Positions 1 through 10,411 of a stretch of DNA of 64,000 bases are shown piece after piece. Position 1 is the stretch's first letter. Each line of letters starts with the position of its first letter. Under the pieces are notes generated by a model that saw only the letters and a program-made list of their open reading frames with translations, was not told where the DNA came from and made no database searches. Made by a program: the position numbers and the translations under genes. The DNA is from Desmodus rotundus. Lineage: Eukaryota > Chordata > Mammalia > Chiroptera > Phyllostomidae. The stretch spans positions 97,057,705-97,121,704 of the forward strand of contig NC_071398.1 of the NCBI RefSeq assembly GCF_022682495.2. Reading direction: 5' to 3'.

Positions 1-899
1 GAGAAAATGACAGTCCTGAGAGTGACCGACCAGGACGTGCTGTGGCTGTGGAGAGCATGCAGCCCGAGGGCAGGGTCCCCTCCCTGCTGCCGCATGGACG
101 GCTGTGCCCTGGCACCGCACAGCACCTGCAAACCTCCGCCCTTCCCTTGGAAGCGTCTGACAGAGAACTAAGAGAAAATCCGCCTACGTGCATGAGGCCC
201 TTGTCTTCACGTGGTCCGTCACTGTTTTTAGTGAGGTATCTTCCCTTGAAAATACTCTTTTGGATTCACAGAGGATCAGAAGATAATTTCAAGGGTACTC
301 CTTGTGAACCATGTACTTTTACAAAATAGTTAGCAATGTGTAAAAGAGTTGTTGTTCTTAACAGTTTGTCTTTTTCAGTGAAAGGTTCCCGGGTCAGCTG
401 GCAAATGGCTTTGCCCACTGTCCACAGAAAAAGAAAAGCAGAACACTGAACATGTTGCCTAAGATGTCAGGAATTTATCACTACCCTGGCACCCACCTGT
501 GGGCCCATTAAGTTTTTTAAAAACCCTGTCTTAAAGAAACAATGAGCTATGTTTCTGGATTAGAGGTTTTCGAAGTGGGGTGAGTACATGCCAGGGGTAC
601 ACATGAGGATAGATGGGGCGCCAAGAAAAAATAATGGAACTCCCTCTACTGAGTTTTAAATCGCATCCTGCTAAAGTCTTTGTATTTGTTTATATTCTTA
701 ACATACCCAAGATGTTACTATAGCAACCCATGAATAAAATGTGTACATGAGTGAAAATAAACATGTGCAGTTGTGTTCTCAGCCATTTCTTTCCCACTGG
801 GGATGGCCAAGAGCAGTGGACCACCAGGCTGCCCTGGGAGCCCCCCCCCCCCCCCGCCCGCCACGCCTAAGGACCCTGCCCCAGGAGGCCCATGCTCAC
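1..899 (-). other. DNM3: Intron 11, partial
   Basis: This non-coding sequence lies downstream of exon 11. I see no exon, RNA gene or clear transposon. A run of 15 C occurs at 841-855, only 45 bases inside the intron from the exon 11 donor. Short reading frames here resemble nothing I know. Confidence 0.8.
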
Positions 900-986
900 C
901 TGGTCCTTGGTCTTCCCTTCCCGCTCGCGAATGTGGTTAGCCACGATCCTCTCCGTTTCCTCGCAGAGTCGGGGGAAGTTCGCCAG
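900..986 (-). CDS. DNM3: DNM3 exon 11 (stalk)
   Basis: An 87-base exon in phase 0 at both ends encodes 29 residues, [20 protein letters not shown] and then EREGKTKDQ (about residues 446-474). It is part of the stalk (middle domain), the helical bundle through which dynamin dimerises and builds its helix. The acceptor ends in CCCGACAG and the donor is GTGAGC. The [10 protein letters not shown] stretch is DNM3-like; DNM1 has LQQYPRLREE and DNM2 has LSSYPRLREE here. The reading frame joins exactly to exon 10, which ends in KKCTKK. Confidence 0.97.
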
Positions 987-1359
987 CTGTCGGGAGAAAC
1001 AGACCCGAGTGTGAATACTGAAAAGGGCAGAGATAAAGGATGATATTTCGTAGAAGGTACACGTGACAATTCCGCAAGCAGGAGTGGGTATTCCAAAGAA
1101 AAGCCAAGTGAGAGAAGAGGCTCCACAAGCTGAAATCAGAGGAAACCTGGAACTAGCAGGGGGCTTCCCTCCAAAGAAGCCGGAAAATGGACAGCAGGCA
1201 GCACTGTGCTCTCCAGAGCCAGCACCCCCTCAAGGACAAAGGTGAGGAAGATGGGGACAAACATGAAGTGACAGCCAGGACGGTGCTCACTCGTTTCAAG
1301 CTGTGGGCCAAGGGCCTCACGAAATAACCTCATTCAAAAACCACGACAGTCAGAAAATA

Positions 1360-1512
1360 TAGATCCTATGATTCACCCCTTTTGTAGAGGAGGACAGCAA
1401 AGCACAGAGAGGTTAGGGGACTTGCCCAAAGCTAAACAGCTCAGACTTGGTGGGTCCAGGATTCCAACCCAAGTCCTCGGACTCCAGAGCCCAGGGTCTG
1501 TCTGTCACCCTC
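1360..1512 (+). repeat. MIR SINE fragment
   Basis: The order of motifs is that of the MIR core and 3' part: an outlier of GAGGAGGACAGCAAAGCACA, then AGAGGTTAGGGGACTTGCCC, an ACAGCT block, and a GGATTCCAACCCAAGTC block ending in an AGAGCCCAGGGT-like segment. It is old and diverged, as expected for MIR. Confidence 0.8.
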
Positions 1513-2884
1513 TGAAGGTGATTCATTGCGTGAACCACAGATAACTCATTTCCCGTTCTCCCCCCACGGATGTGTTTGTGCGCACTGGGGGCAGGGACAG
1601 GGAGCGGGAAAGAAGTAAAAGGGCCCCCGGCTGTCGGCCGACTGCACGCTCAGCGTGTGTCCGAGCCGCTGGTGTTAACAGCCTTACCGTCTGCAGTGGC
1701 AGGTCGCCTGTGCAGACACAGTGGAATGCAGAAAACACTTTATAAAAAGCAAAAAAGAGAATCACGAAGAAGTAAATGGCCAAAGGTGCTGTGACAAGGC
1801 CTCAGAGGACTTCCTGCCTCATGGGTGACAGTGGAGCCTCCAAAGCTGGACATCTGTCGAATGGTAAACTACTTCTGCATAGTTTATCATTCAAGTGACA
1901 CTGCATAATCTCAAGTAATAAGTAAGAAACTATGAAAAAACCAATACGATACATATGACTTCAGGGATCTGAACCTGAAATACAGAGTTCTAAGAAAAAA
2001 TTTTAATTGTACCTATTCTGAGAGAAAGCAGCACCAAATTTCTAAAATACACATATGAAAATAAGTTTTAATAAAATCCAGAGTTTTAAGTGCTATTTAG
2101 GGTAATATTTAGTTACGTCGGTGGGACCTCGATATAAAAATTTAATTTTAAGCATGAACCACTTTTTCCCTAGAGGGGAAAAAAAATGAATCACTTGAAA
2201 GATATTTCTGCCCAATAAAATAAAAATTATATGCTTATTAAATTTATTAACCATTGATTAATCAGATTATGGCAGTCATGCTATTAGGATTCTCTTGGAA
2301 CAGGCATGAGAGAGACCAGCGAGACTCCCAAACACTGCCTTCAGCAGAGACCCGGGTCATTAGGTGATCGTCTGCTCGCAGTTCCGTAGCAAACAGCACT
2401 GGGAAAATAAATGAAAACCGGAGCAAAACGCTTGTTATGCCCATGATCTGAGCTGACTGGTTTGACTGAACTACAGACACAGGCTCTGTTTTGATCAAAA
2501 AGCTGTAAACCTTGTAATGTTGGCCACTCTCTACAAACTGAGTAGCAATAATGATTTCACTGCTCCTAAAAGCATACATACGATAATTTTATTCCATTTC
2601 TCTGAATTTAAACCTGCCCCCAAATTCCTAATAATCCTTTAGTTGTATATAACATGATGCTGTATTTATTCAGGGCATGAAAAAAGTACTGAGCAGGGCA
2701 CGACGCATTTGTTATCTTTTTAAAAAGGAAAAACGGAACCATCTACAAAGGTGATCAAAGCTAAAGGTGCTCAAGAAATCACATAAAGGTAAATGGGGAG
2801 ACATTTTATCAAGTGTTTTATATTTTAGGCGTGGCGTATCTGAGGGGCTGGGACAGAGTGACTAGGTAACAAGCCAAGCCCCCG

Positions 2885-2888
2885 CTCT
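2885..2888 (+). repeat. Target site duplication, left copy
   Basis: CTCT immediately before the TG of the left LTR. The same four bases follow the CA of the right LTR at 8648-8651. Four bases is the duplication length of gammaretroviral integrases. Confidence 0.85.
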
Positions 2889-3424
2889 TGAAGCAGGGTG
2901 CAGCCAAGAGGAGGGCCCCAGGAAGGGATTTGTAATGGGGTCCAGAGCTCGGGGTGTCCAGGAAATATTAGAAAAATGTATGTAGGATGTCCTCACCCCC
3001 ACAAGCCTGAGCCAGGGGGGATGGGACACATGGAACAGGGCTATTCAGAGCTGTTTTGGGTGGCAAGAGCTTTGCAGCTAATCCCTGGCATGGTCATTTA
3101 ACATATCTATAACCTTTAACTGGTTTCATGGATGTGTTAAATAGCTGTGGCCCTGCTTTGAGCCAGGGAGATGGGAGTGACTTCCACCCAAGGTGGGACT
3201 GGGAAGCAACTCCCCCTGGTTACAGGGCCTGCGTGAGAGCTTGGAGATGATTGGCTCCATGCCATGGGGCCACACCTGCCCAGACTTACTATGGCAGCTC
3301 AGAAAAGCTGGAAGAATACGGGATGCTGGCAGGTGTAGCTGACTGTAGGAGGAGTCGGAAATGGGGCTGCAAAGGAAGCTGGGCGCTGGGATTTAAACCT
3401 AGGCCCGGCAGCCATAGAAAGGGA

Positions 3425-3557
3425 AGACCACGCGGTTCTGAAGTAAATAGGGGGCCACGAGGTTCTGAGGGGAAAGGAAGAGGGCCACGTGGTTCTGAAA
3501 TGGGGAAAAGGACCACATGGTTCTGAAGGAGAGTAGAGAGGACCATGTGGTTTTGGA
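3425..3557 (+). repeat. Short tandem repeats in U3
   Basis: Five degenerate units of about 28 bases, each carrying CCACG/A.GGTTCTGA separated by purine-rich spacers. The right LTR has three units (8121, 8148, 8178). Direct repeats in U3 commonly act as enhancers in gammaretroviruses; that role here is inference. Confidence 0.8.
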
Positions 3558-3862
3558 GTGCTTCTTTTTGCCACACGGCTTAGGCAGCAGGAGAGACTTT
3601 GCCAGGAAGAAAAGGGGAGAAAGGGTTCTTGCTGGTGGGCCGTGAGAAGGTGACACATGGCTTTGGATTAAGTGGAGATTGCAGCAGCCACACAGCTGAT
3701 GGTGCTGGGAGCCTGAATCACGGACTTCTACTTCCTTTCCTGAGACACGGTACCCCAGACTGGGCACAGGGAGAGGGAAGGACTGTGCATCTGTGGGTAT
3801 TCTAAAGGACTTTAGTATCTTATTGAAGACATTAAGCCATTACTCTAAGTGTGTAACTTTTA

Positions 3863-3868
3863 AATAAA
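3863..3868 (+). promoter_or_regulatory. LTR poly(A) signal
   Basis: AATAAA within ACTTTTAAATAAACAATTCC. The same signal is kept in the right LTR at 8498-8503, where it would end proviral transcripts. Confidence 0.7.
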
Positions 3869-4042
3869 CAATTCCTTTCCTTTTCACCAGTCTCTGGCAT
3901 TGAGAGACGTCTTTCCTCTGGCGGCGGGCATTGTGAACCTAGCAGGTGGGCGTGGTGGGGGGAGGAACCTCCAGAGACAGAAAGGGGGAATCTTTCTATA
4001 ATAATTTATTGTGAACCCCCCCCCTTGCTCTGTAACAGTTTT

Positions 4043-4060
4043 TGGCAACCAGGAAGGGAT
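4043..4060 (+). other. Primer binding site, tRNA-Arg type
   Basis: TGGCAACCAGGAAGGGAT begins 5 bases after the LTR. It agrees at 15 of 18 positions with the complement of the tRNA-Arg 3' end (consensus TGGCGACCACGAAGGGAC). A TGG start and this distance are standard for reverse-transcription priming. tRNA-Arg priming is known for some class I mammalian ERVs. Confidence 0.75.
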
Positions 4061-5040
4061 GCTAATTGCCCGTGGCAGACCTACCCCCTCAGGTGTGGGA
4101 GAGTGAGACTGGGGAGTTTTCCCGGTCTCTGAGAGTTTCTCTGCACTCCTGAGGGCATCGCCGCCTAATCATGCCCGGAAAAGTGGAAAGGAAACGAAAG
4201 GGAGCAGGGAAGTGACTTGTTTCTGAATACTGCTTGGGGATAATGGAGTTGTGGGTGATGGTTTGGTTGGTGTGCTGCTCCCAGTTAGTGTGCTGCTTCC
4301 AGGCTGCCCCTGGCTGCTCACTCACAGGTTCAGTGAGCCCAGGTGGCACTAAGGGAACTTGTACTCAGGTGTGGGGAGGAAGCAAGCCCCTATGCTCTGT
4401 AAGCCGAGCCTGCATGAATGTTGGGGATTGGATACCAAGTCATGTGGGTGCGTCACCATTTTGGGTAAAATGGAGGATGAGCCACGTGAGTGCCCCACCG
4501 TGGAGGACGGGTCAACCTTGTGCATCTCCATCTTGGATGATGAGTCACCTGAGAGTTCTGCCACCTTTGAACTGGGCGAGGTGGTGGGCTGAGGGTTGTC
4601 TTCAGATTATGGGCTGTGTGTTGCTGCTGTGTGGGCACTGCACCAGTCAGGTTCTCTGTGCAACTGGCTCCGATAGGAATAGCTCTGGTTCTGAAGGTCA
4701 TGGACTGGGGTCCAAGGGTGACCATCTGATTTATAGGGCGTTTGCAAGGTCTAAGCTTCAGAAAGCTGCAGGATGTCCCTATGGATTTAGGGACTTTTAG
4801 TGGAAGGTGCCTGCAGTGCTAGGGACTTCTGGCTGCCGGATACTGAGTTTAACTACTGAGTTTAAGTATAGTCCTTCCCAGTGTGGGAAAGGAGCAGGGA
4901 TTAAAAGGGAATAGTGGTTAAATCTGGATGGGCAAAAATATGTAGAAAGGTTGTGACAGTTATAAACCTGGAGGAAAGGAAACCTCAACTGCTTGTTTCT
5001 TGGTTTCATGGGAATGTGGTTTCATTTTGCTTCCGTTTCT
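4061..5040 (+). other. Proviral interior, left part
   Basis: This is the leader region where a retrovirus would carry its packaging signal and gag start. A 188-codon open frame (4234-4800) is present, but it has no gag features: no matrix-like start, no major homology region, no zinc knuckle, and biased Trp/Cys/Ser/Gly content. I regard it as chance or as a non-coding leader. Confidence 0.6.
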
Positions 5041-5912
5041 GATCAGAAATTCTCTGTACCTGAAGACCTAGTGAAGGTCACCTGTAACCGGTTGGGGAGA
5101 ATGCCTTTGCCACTCGGGACCCAGGAAGGGTCATTTGGGTCTGATGAGTGTTTCAGCCTGAGGCAAAGGAGCATGTCTCTGCCAAGAGACCAGACCTGAA
5201 GGGCATGTCTGTGACACTGGTTGTGTTTCTGATCAGAAACCCTCTGTACCTGAAGACCTGGTAAGGTCACCTGAGGACCTAGTGAAGGTCGCCTGTAACC
5301 GGTTGGGGAGAATGCCTTTGCCAATCAGGACCCAGGAAGGGTCATTCGGGCCTGATGAGTGTTTCAGCCTGAGGCAAAGGAGCATGTCTCTGCCAAGAGA
5401 TCGGACCTGAAGGGCATGTCTGTGCCACTGGTTGTGTTTCTGTTTCTAATCAAAAACCCCCTGTACCTGAAGACCTGTTAGGGTCACCTGTAACCGGTTG
5501 GAGAGAATGCCTTTGCCACTCGGGACCCAGGAAGGGTCATTTGGGCCTGATAAGTGTTTCAGCCTGAGGCAAAGGAGCATGTCTCTGCCAAGAGACCGGA
5601 CCTGAAAGGCATGTCTGTGCCACTGGTTGAGTTTCTGATCAGAAACCCCCTGTACCTGAAGACCTGGTTAAGGTCACCTGAAGACCTGTTGAGGGTCACC
5701 TGAAGACCTAGTTAAAGGTCACCCGAAGACCTACTTAGGGTCACCCGAAGACCTGTTAGGGTCACCTGAAGACCTAGTGAAGGTCGCCTGTAACCGGTTG
5801 GGGAGCATGCCTTTGCCACTGAGGACCCAGGAAGGGTCATTTGGGTCTGATGAGTGTTTCTGCCTGAGGCAAAAGAGCATGTCTCTGCCAAGAGACCGGA
5901 ACTGAAGGGCAT
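5041..5912 (+). repeat. Tandem array inside the provirus (about four 190-275 bp units)
   Basis: Units begin GATCAGAAA (or a variant) near 5041, 5231, 5448 and 5637. Each contains CTGTACCTGAAGACCT, AAGGTCACCTGTAACCGGTT, GGACCCAGGAAGGGTCATT, a CTGATGAGTGTTTC-like block and AGGAGCATGTCTCTGCCAAG. The last unit is longer because a block of about 24 bases (CCTGAAGACCT..TTAAGGTCA) is itself repeated six or seven times between 5653 and 5790. The array replaces sequence that would be coding in an autonomous provirus. Confidence 0.92.
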
Positions 5913-7562
5913 GAAAGTTTTGGAAATAAATTATGTGGGGTTAGTAATGGAAGGTATAAGGCACAAAAATGCAATCTTGGTGGATATCAGAAGGAAAAGG
6001 ATTTTCCGTCGCACTTGGTATTTTTCTCCCTACCTGATCCCTCCAGAATTTGGCATTCTGAAGGAGTGAGTGATGACATAAGGTTTCTCTGCATAAATCC
6101 ACTAAGACCAGTCATTAATGGTGGTTTGTTAACTGGTACTTTGACTGGAATGTCACGTCTGAAGGAGGCATGTCTGGGTTCTCGTCATCACCAGGAAGCC
6201 CTGAGGAACTGGGATTGACTTGTGAAGCTAGCAAAAGCCCACGAGAAGAAGCCTGGTACCTTGGTTGGTTGTGCAGTTTGTAGCAGTCTTTCCAGGGAAG
6301 GAACGAAGGTTGCTTTCCTGAAAGATGGCTAAAAAGGAACCTGTAGGCACAACGGAAGCCTCAAGGATTTGAGGGGAAACGACTGGTACAGGCGAAGCCA
6401 GGTGGCGGATGTGTGGCTCTGCTTCTGTGCCCCGAGGGGCGGACTGAAAAGTCAGTCTAAAGGTTCCCTGTGTGAGATCCAGCAAAGCGAACTTAAAAGA
6501 TCATAGGTGATCCAGGCTGCTCTTAGTGTGTTTATGCAAACAAACAGGCAAAATTAAAAGTTGGACTCAAAGTAGTCGCTTTAATAACAACGAGGGTGAT
6601 CTTAAGGAGAAAAATCATGGTCTAAGGAAAATCACAATGCTCAGTATTGGATATCAGAATGGTGCAGCTAACTGTCTTGGAAGTTTGTTTTCATTCGAAA
6701 GTTGAAACTGGGTTTGTAACATCACCGAAGATGTTCAATTTACAGGCACGAAGGACCTGTCAAATTGCCATTGTTAGATGTCATTGCAGCAAGGGCCTTG
6801 CAACTGAATGTCTTCCCAAAAGACAGTCTCGCAGGCACAGAGACTGGTTTGGGGATTGTTGTGTGAATTAACCTGTGTTCTTCCTTCTGTTTTCATAGGG
6901 CGTATGCCTATGACCTCGTTACCTGAGAGAATTGATTGCAATATAGGCCTCACTTGAGGAGCCCACCTTCATCATTGCCCCCTGAGACTCAACGGTTTGG
7001 TTAAACTAGGTGGTTGGGTTGGTGAAGGGGTTCGGCGATCTGTGGGCTTCACTTCAGAGCTGATTTTCCCTTTTCTGTCCTAACAGCCCGGACAGAAAGG
7101 GCCTAGGAATCTGAAAGGAGGGAAATCCTGATATATTCCCCTCAGCCAAGCAAAGTGTAGTGAGCCACAGGGTTTTGGATAGGTGTAGCATGCTTGTACA
7201 CCTTCCTCCGGATAAGCCATTCTTTACCTAGGTGCCTGCCTTTGTTATTCAGTGATTATGATTTAATTGTGCCTTCCAACTCTCTTGCCAAATCTTTCAC
7301 CTCCAGAATACGACAAGGATGCCAACTGTCCAGTAATGCCAGCCTTTGGACACCGAGCCTGCAACTTCGCAGTGACAGCCAACTGACTTGGATTCTGTGA
7401 GGTCGTTCCCCTTACAGGAAGGACTCCCTCCGTGCTGCATCCCCCTTTCAGGGTACCACTGACCCAAGGTTAGGTAGGACAACATCCATGTCCAGCCAGA
7501 AGCAGTTACAAGAAGACGAGACCTTCGTCCATTGTCCTTTATATGATTATAAAGTGGTTGTA
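5913..7562 (+). other. Proviral interior, right part
   Basis: No open frame longer than about 75 codons and no recognisable pol or env motif. Two acceptor-like sites stand out: a pyrimidine tract ending TTTTCATAG at 6898 and another ending TGTCCTAACAG at 7086. A second copy of the polypurine tract lies at 7108-7123. The origin of this segment is unknown to me. Confidence 0.6.
7108..7123 (+). other. Extra polypurine tract
   Basis: AATCTGAAAGGAGGGA, identical over 16 bases to the tract abutting the 3' LTR at 7563-7578 and located 455 bases upstream of it. Confidence 0.75.
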
Positions 7563-7579
7563 AATCTGAAAGGAGGGAT
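7563..7579 (+). other. 3' polypurine tract
   Basis: AATCTGAAAGGAGGGAT lies directly before the TG of the right LTR. This is the expected place and composition for the plus-strand primer of reverse transcription. Confidence 0.85.
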
Positions 7580-8647
7580 TGAAGCAGGGTGCAGCAAAGA
7601 GGAGGGCCCCAGGAAGGGATTTGTAATGGGGTCCAGAGCTTGGGGTGTCCAGGAAATACTAGAAAAATGTATGTAGGATGTCCTCACCCCCACAAGCCTG
7701 AGCCAGGGAGGATGGGACACATGGAACAGGGCTATTCAGAGCTGTTTTGGGTGGCAAGAGCTTTGCAGCTAATCCCTGGCATGGTCATTTAACATATCTA
7801 TAACCTTTAACTGGTTTCATGGATGTGTTAAATAGCTGTGGCCCTGCTTTGAGCCAGGGAGATGGGAGTGACTTCCACCCAAGGTGGGACTGGGAAGCAA
7901 CTCCCCCTGGTTACAGGGCCTGCGTGAGAACTTGGAGATGATTGGCTCCATGCCATGGGGCCACACCTGCCCAGACTTACTATGGCAGCTCAGAAAAGCT
8001 GGAAGAATACGGGGATGCTGGCAGGTGTAGCTGACTGTAGGAGGAGTCGGAAATGGGGCTGCAAAGGAAGCTGGGCGCTGGGATTTAAACCTAGGCCCAG
8101 CAGCCATAGAAAGGGGAAGACCACGCGGTTCTGAAGTAAATAGGGGGCCACGAGGTTCTGAGGGGAAAGGAAGAGGACCATGTGGTTTTGGAGTGCTTCT
8201 TTTTGCCACGCGGCTTAGGCAGCAGGTGAGACTTTGCCGGGAAGAAAAGGGGAGAAAGGGCTCTTGCTGGTGGGCTGTGAGAAGGTGACACATGGCTTTG
8301 GATTAACTGGAGATTGCAGCAGCCACACAGCTGATGGTGCCGGGAGCCTGAATCACGGACTTCTACTCCTTTTCCTGAGACACAGTACCCCAGACTGGGC
8401 ACAGGGAGAGGGAAGGACTGTGCATCTGTGGGTATTCTAAAGGACTTTAGTATCTTATTGAAGACATTAAGCCATTACTCTAAGTGTGTAACTTTTAAAT
8501 AAACAATTCCTTTCCTTTTCACCAGTCTCTGGCATTGCGAACCTAGCAGGTGGGCGTGGGGGGGGAGGAACCTCCAGAGACAGAAAGGGGGAATCCTTTC
8601 TGTAATAATTTATTGTGAACCACCCCTTCCCCCCTTGCTCTGTAACA
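7580..8647 (+). repeat. 3' LTR of the provirus (1068 bp)
   Basis: Nearly identical to the left LTR from TGAAGCAGGG to TGTAACA, with scattered substitutions. It has three instead of five U3 repeat units, and lacks 31 bases between two GGCATTG direct repeats near 8530. The AATAAA signal at 8498-8503 is intact. Confidence 0.92.
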
Positions 8648-8651
8648 CTCT
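8648..8651 (+). repeat. Target site duplication, right copy
   Basis: CTCT directly after the CA of the right LTR, matching 2885-2888. Confidence 0.85.
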
Positions 8652-8794
8652 CAGGGAGCTTACGTTCCCACGTCCTTGTATATTTCCCCTCCTCCACCAC
8701 CACCAACTGCGACAGACACGTATTGTACAATTCACATGCTCACGTGTGCCACAAAGAAAACAAAGTCTGGTCAGCACATGAAGAGGGGGATGTG

Positions 8795-8836
8795 GGTGTG
8801 TGTGTGTGAGAGAGAGAGAGAGAGACACACACACCC
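8795..8836 (+). repeat. Compound microsatellite (TG)n(AG)n(AC)n
   Basis: An alternating purine/pyrimidine GT run, an AG run and an AC run follow one another without interruption. It is a simple repeat. Confidence 0.95.
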
Positions 8837-10222
8837 GTGCAGCCATCAGGAGGCGGGGCGTTCCCCACTTCAGGTTGGAAAAGTGCATTGGCCCCACTGC
8901 CAGGGGCCACCACTTGTTTCCCTGTTGAAGAAACGAGGAGCCGGGTGTGGATGGAGGGGAGGGAGCCTGGGAGGAGTGTGGATCGGGAAGGGGCGAGACT
9001 GTGGAGGCCTGGAAGGCCAGGGCTTCAGAGGCATGTGTGCAGGTAAGTGCATTCTAGCCACATCTTTACTTACCCAACGGGCCACAAAATGCAGCATCCC
9101 TTCCAACAGCCCTTTTTAATGGAAAATCTTTCCCTGTATTTCTAACCGTCAACTGAGGTATCTTTTTCTTATAATTTCCTTGCAAAGCTTTTCTTTTTTT
9201 ATAAGCAAGGGGAAAAAATCAATTAATTGGTATGATGGAGACACAAGAAAGGCATTTCCCAAGAGGGCAGCAAACGGCACCGTTGCTGAACCGTGGTTGA
9301 AAACACAAGGTGTTCCTCTCGGTGCGTCCTGCAAAGCACCCTGCCACAGTGCTGCAGAGCACAGGAGGGAGGGACAGCGGCTGGGGGCTGACGGCCAGAG
9401 AAGCCCACGATGGAGATGTCCCCGGAGCGACGCCAGCAGCTCCCAGAGCTCCAGTGTCCCTGGGCTGCCCTGTCCCCCCCCCCCCCACCCCAGACAACAG
9501 TGAGAAACAGCCTGGAGGAAGTGCAGCTCCGTGTTTGTGAATGAACACACAGAAGTCCCACGTTTTCCACTGATGTTCCTTTATGTGGCTTCAGAAAAAC
9601 AACTTAAACCTTCTACACATAAGACGTGCAACATGAGGAATGAACATGAAAATACTCTCGTAAATTTTATATGTACAGTCACCATGCAGCTGGAGTGAAC
9701 CATACACTGGATTGCCGGGGGCAGTCTTGGTTCGCCTATTGTTCCAGGGGAAGTATTGCTAGCTCCCTTTCAATTTCAAATCTCTCCTGCACTGGACGAT
9801 AAGCTACAGGGTCGCCTTGTATATGGCTCACGTTCAAAGAAATCGAGTGATAAAGTCCTGGCATGTTCAACTTTAATTAGAATTATTTTGCTTTGCAAAA
9901 GATTTTAACTGACCAGTTTTGAAGTAGAAGAACTTGCAGATAAATATAAGGCCAAAAATAAGAACGTCCAAGTGAGGAATAAGGGAAAAGGATAGGTAGG
10001 TATTTGAAAGAAAACCTGTCCCAATTTTCAACTTAAAAAGAAGGATGAAAACCAAGCACAGATGTCTTTAGCATCGTGTTCTCTTCTGAACATCTAAATT
10101 GTTAATGGGTATTTGTAGAAGTCCTCTTATGTAGGGTTGGTCATTGAAGTAGGTGCCAGAGATAAGAAGATAAAAGACACAGCTCTTTTTTAAAAGGTGC
10201 TTATAAAAGAAAAAAAAAAACC

Positions 10223-10405
10223 GCCCTGGCCGGTGTGGCGTCAGCCCACAAAGCGAAAGGTCACCGGTTCGATTCCCAGTCAGGGCACGTGCCTGGGTTG
10301 CAGGCTGGTCCCTGGGTTGGGGCGTGTGCAAGAGGCAACTGACAGATGTTTCTCTCCCTCTTTCTCCTCCCCATTCCCCTCTCTCTAAAATAAATAAAAT
10401 CTTTT
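10223..10405 (+). mobile_element. VES-type SINE
   Basis: It starts GCCCTGGCCGGTGTGGCGTC. A box B-like GGTTCGATTCCCAGTCAGGG follows, then a CCTGGGTTGCAGGC block, a pyrimidine-rich CTCCCTCTTTCTCC segment and an AAATAAATAAAATC tail. About 10 bases near the box A end are missing compared with the other copies. It directly precedes an L1 3' end. Confidence 0.92.
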
Positions 10406-10411
10406 TAAAAA

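Larger units (their letters stand above)
2889..4037 (+). repeat. 5' LTR of the provirus (1149 bp)
   Basis: It starts TGAAGCAGGG and ends GCTCTGTAACA. Inside are an inverted CCAAT box (ATTGGCT at 3250), five copies of a CCACG.GGTTCTGA motif spaced 27-30 bases (3428, 3455, 3485, 3513, 3543), and an AATAAA poly(A) signal at 3863-3868. I cannot place the U3/R boundary with certainty; no clear TATA box is visible. Compared with the right LTR it carries two extra repeat units and an extra 31 bases near 3901-3931. Confidence 0.92.
2889..8647 (+). mobile_element. Endogenous retrovirus, two LTRs, probably non-autonomous
   Basis: A 5.76-kb provirus is defined by two long direct repeats (2889-4037 and 7580-8647). 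Each starts TG and ends CA, and the pair is bounded by a 4-base target duplication CTCT (2885-2888 and 8648-8651). A tRNA-Arg-like primer site follows the left LTR and a polypurine tract precedes the right LTR. Four-base duplications and this leader layout fit gammaretrovirus-like (class I) elements. The 3.54-kb interior is too short for gag-pol-env, and no reading frame longer than 188 codons or with a retroviral motif was seen. It therefore looks like a non-autonomous element mobilised in trans. It runs antisense to DNM3. The LTRs differ at roughly two to three positions per hundred by eye, so the insertion is much younger than the surrounding MIR and L2 pieces. Confidence 0.92.

Noticed and set aside
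4234..4800. 188-codon open frame in the proviral leader
   Set aside because: Composition is biased and there is no gag-like motif; it lies next to a tandem array and is most likely chance.
5041..5912. CRISPR-like repeat array
   Set aside because: The repeat units are long, variable and contiguous without unique spacers, and sit inside an LTR element of a mammalian genome.
10250..10290. tRNA-like box A/box B sequence
   Set aside because: It belongs to the tRNA-derived head of the VES SINE; it cannot fold as a true tRNA and recurs in all SINE copies.
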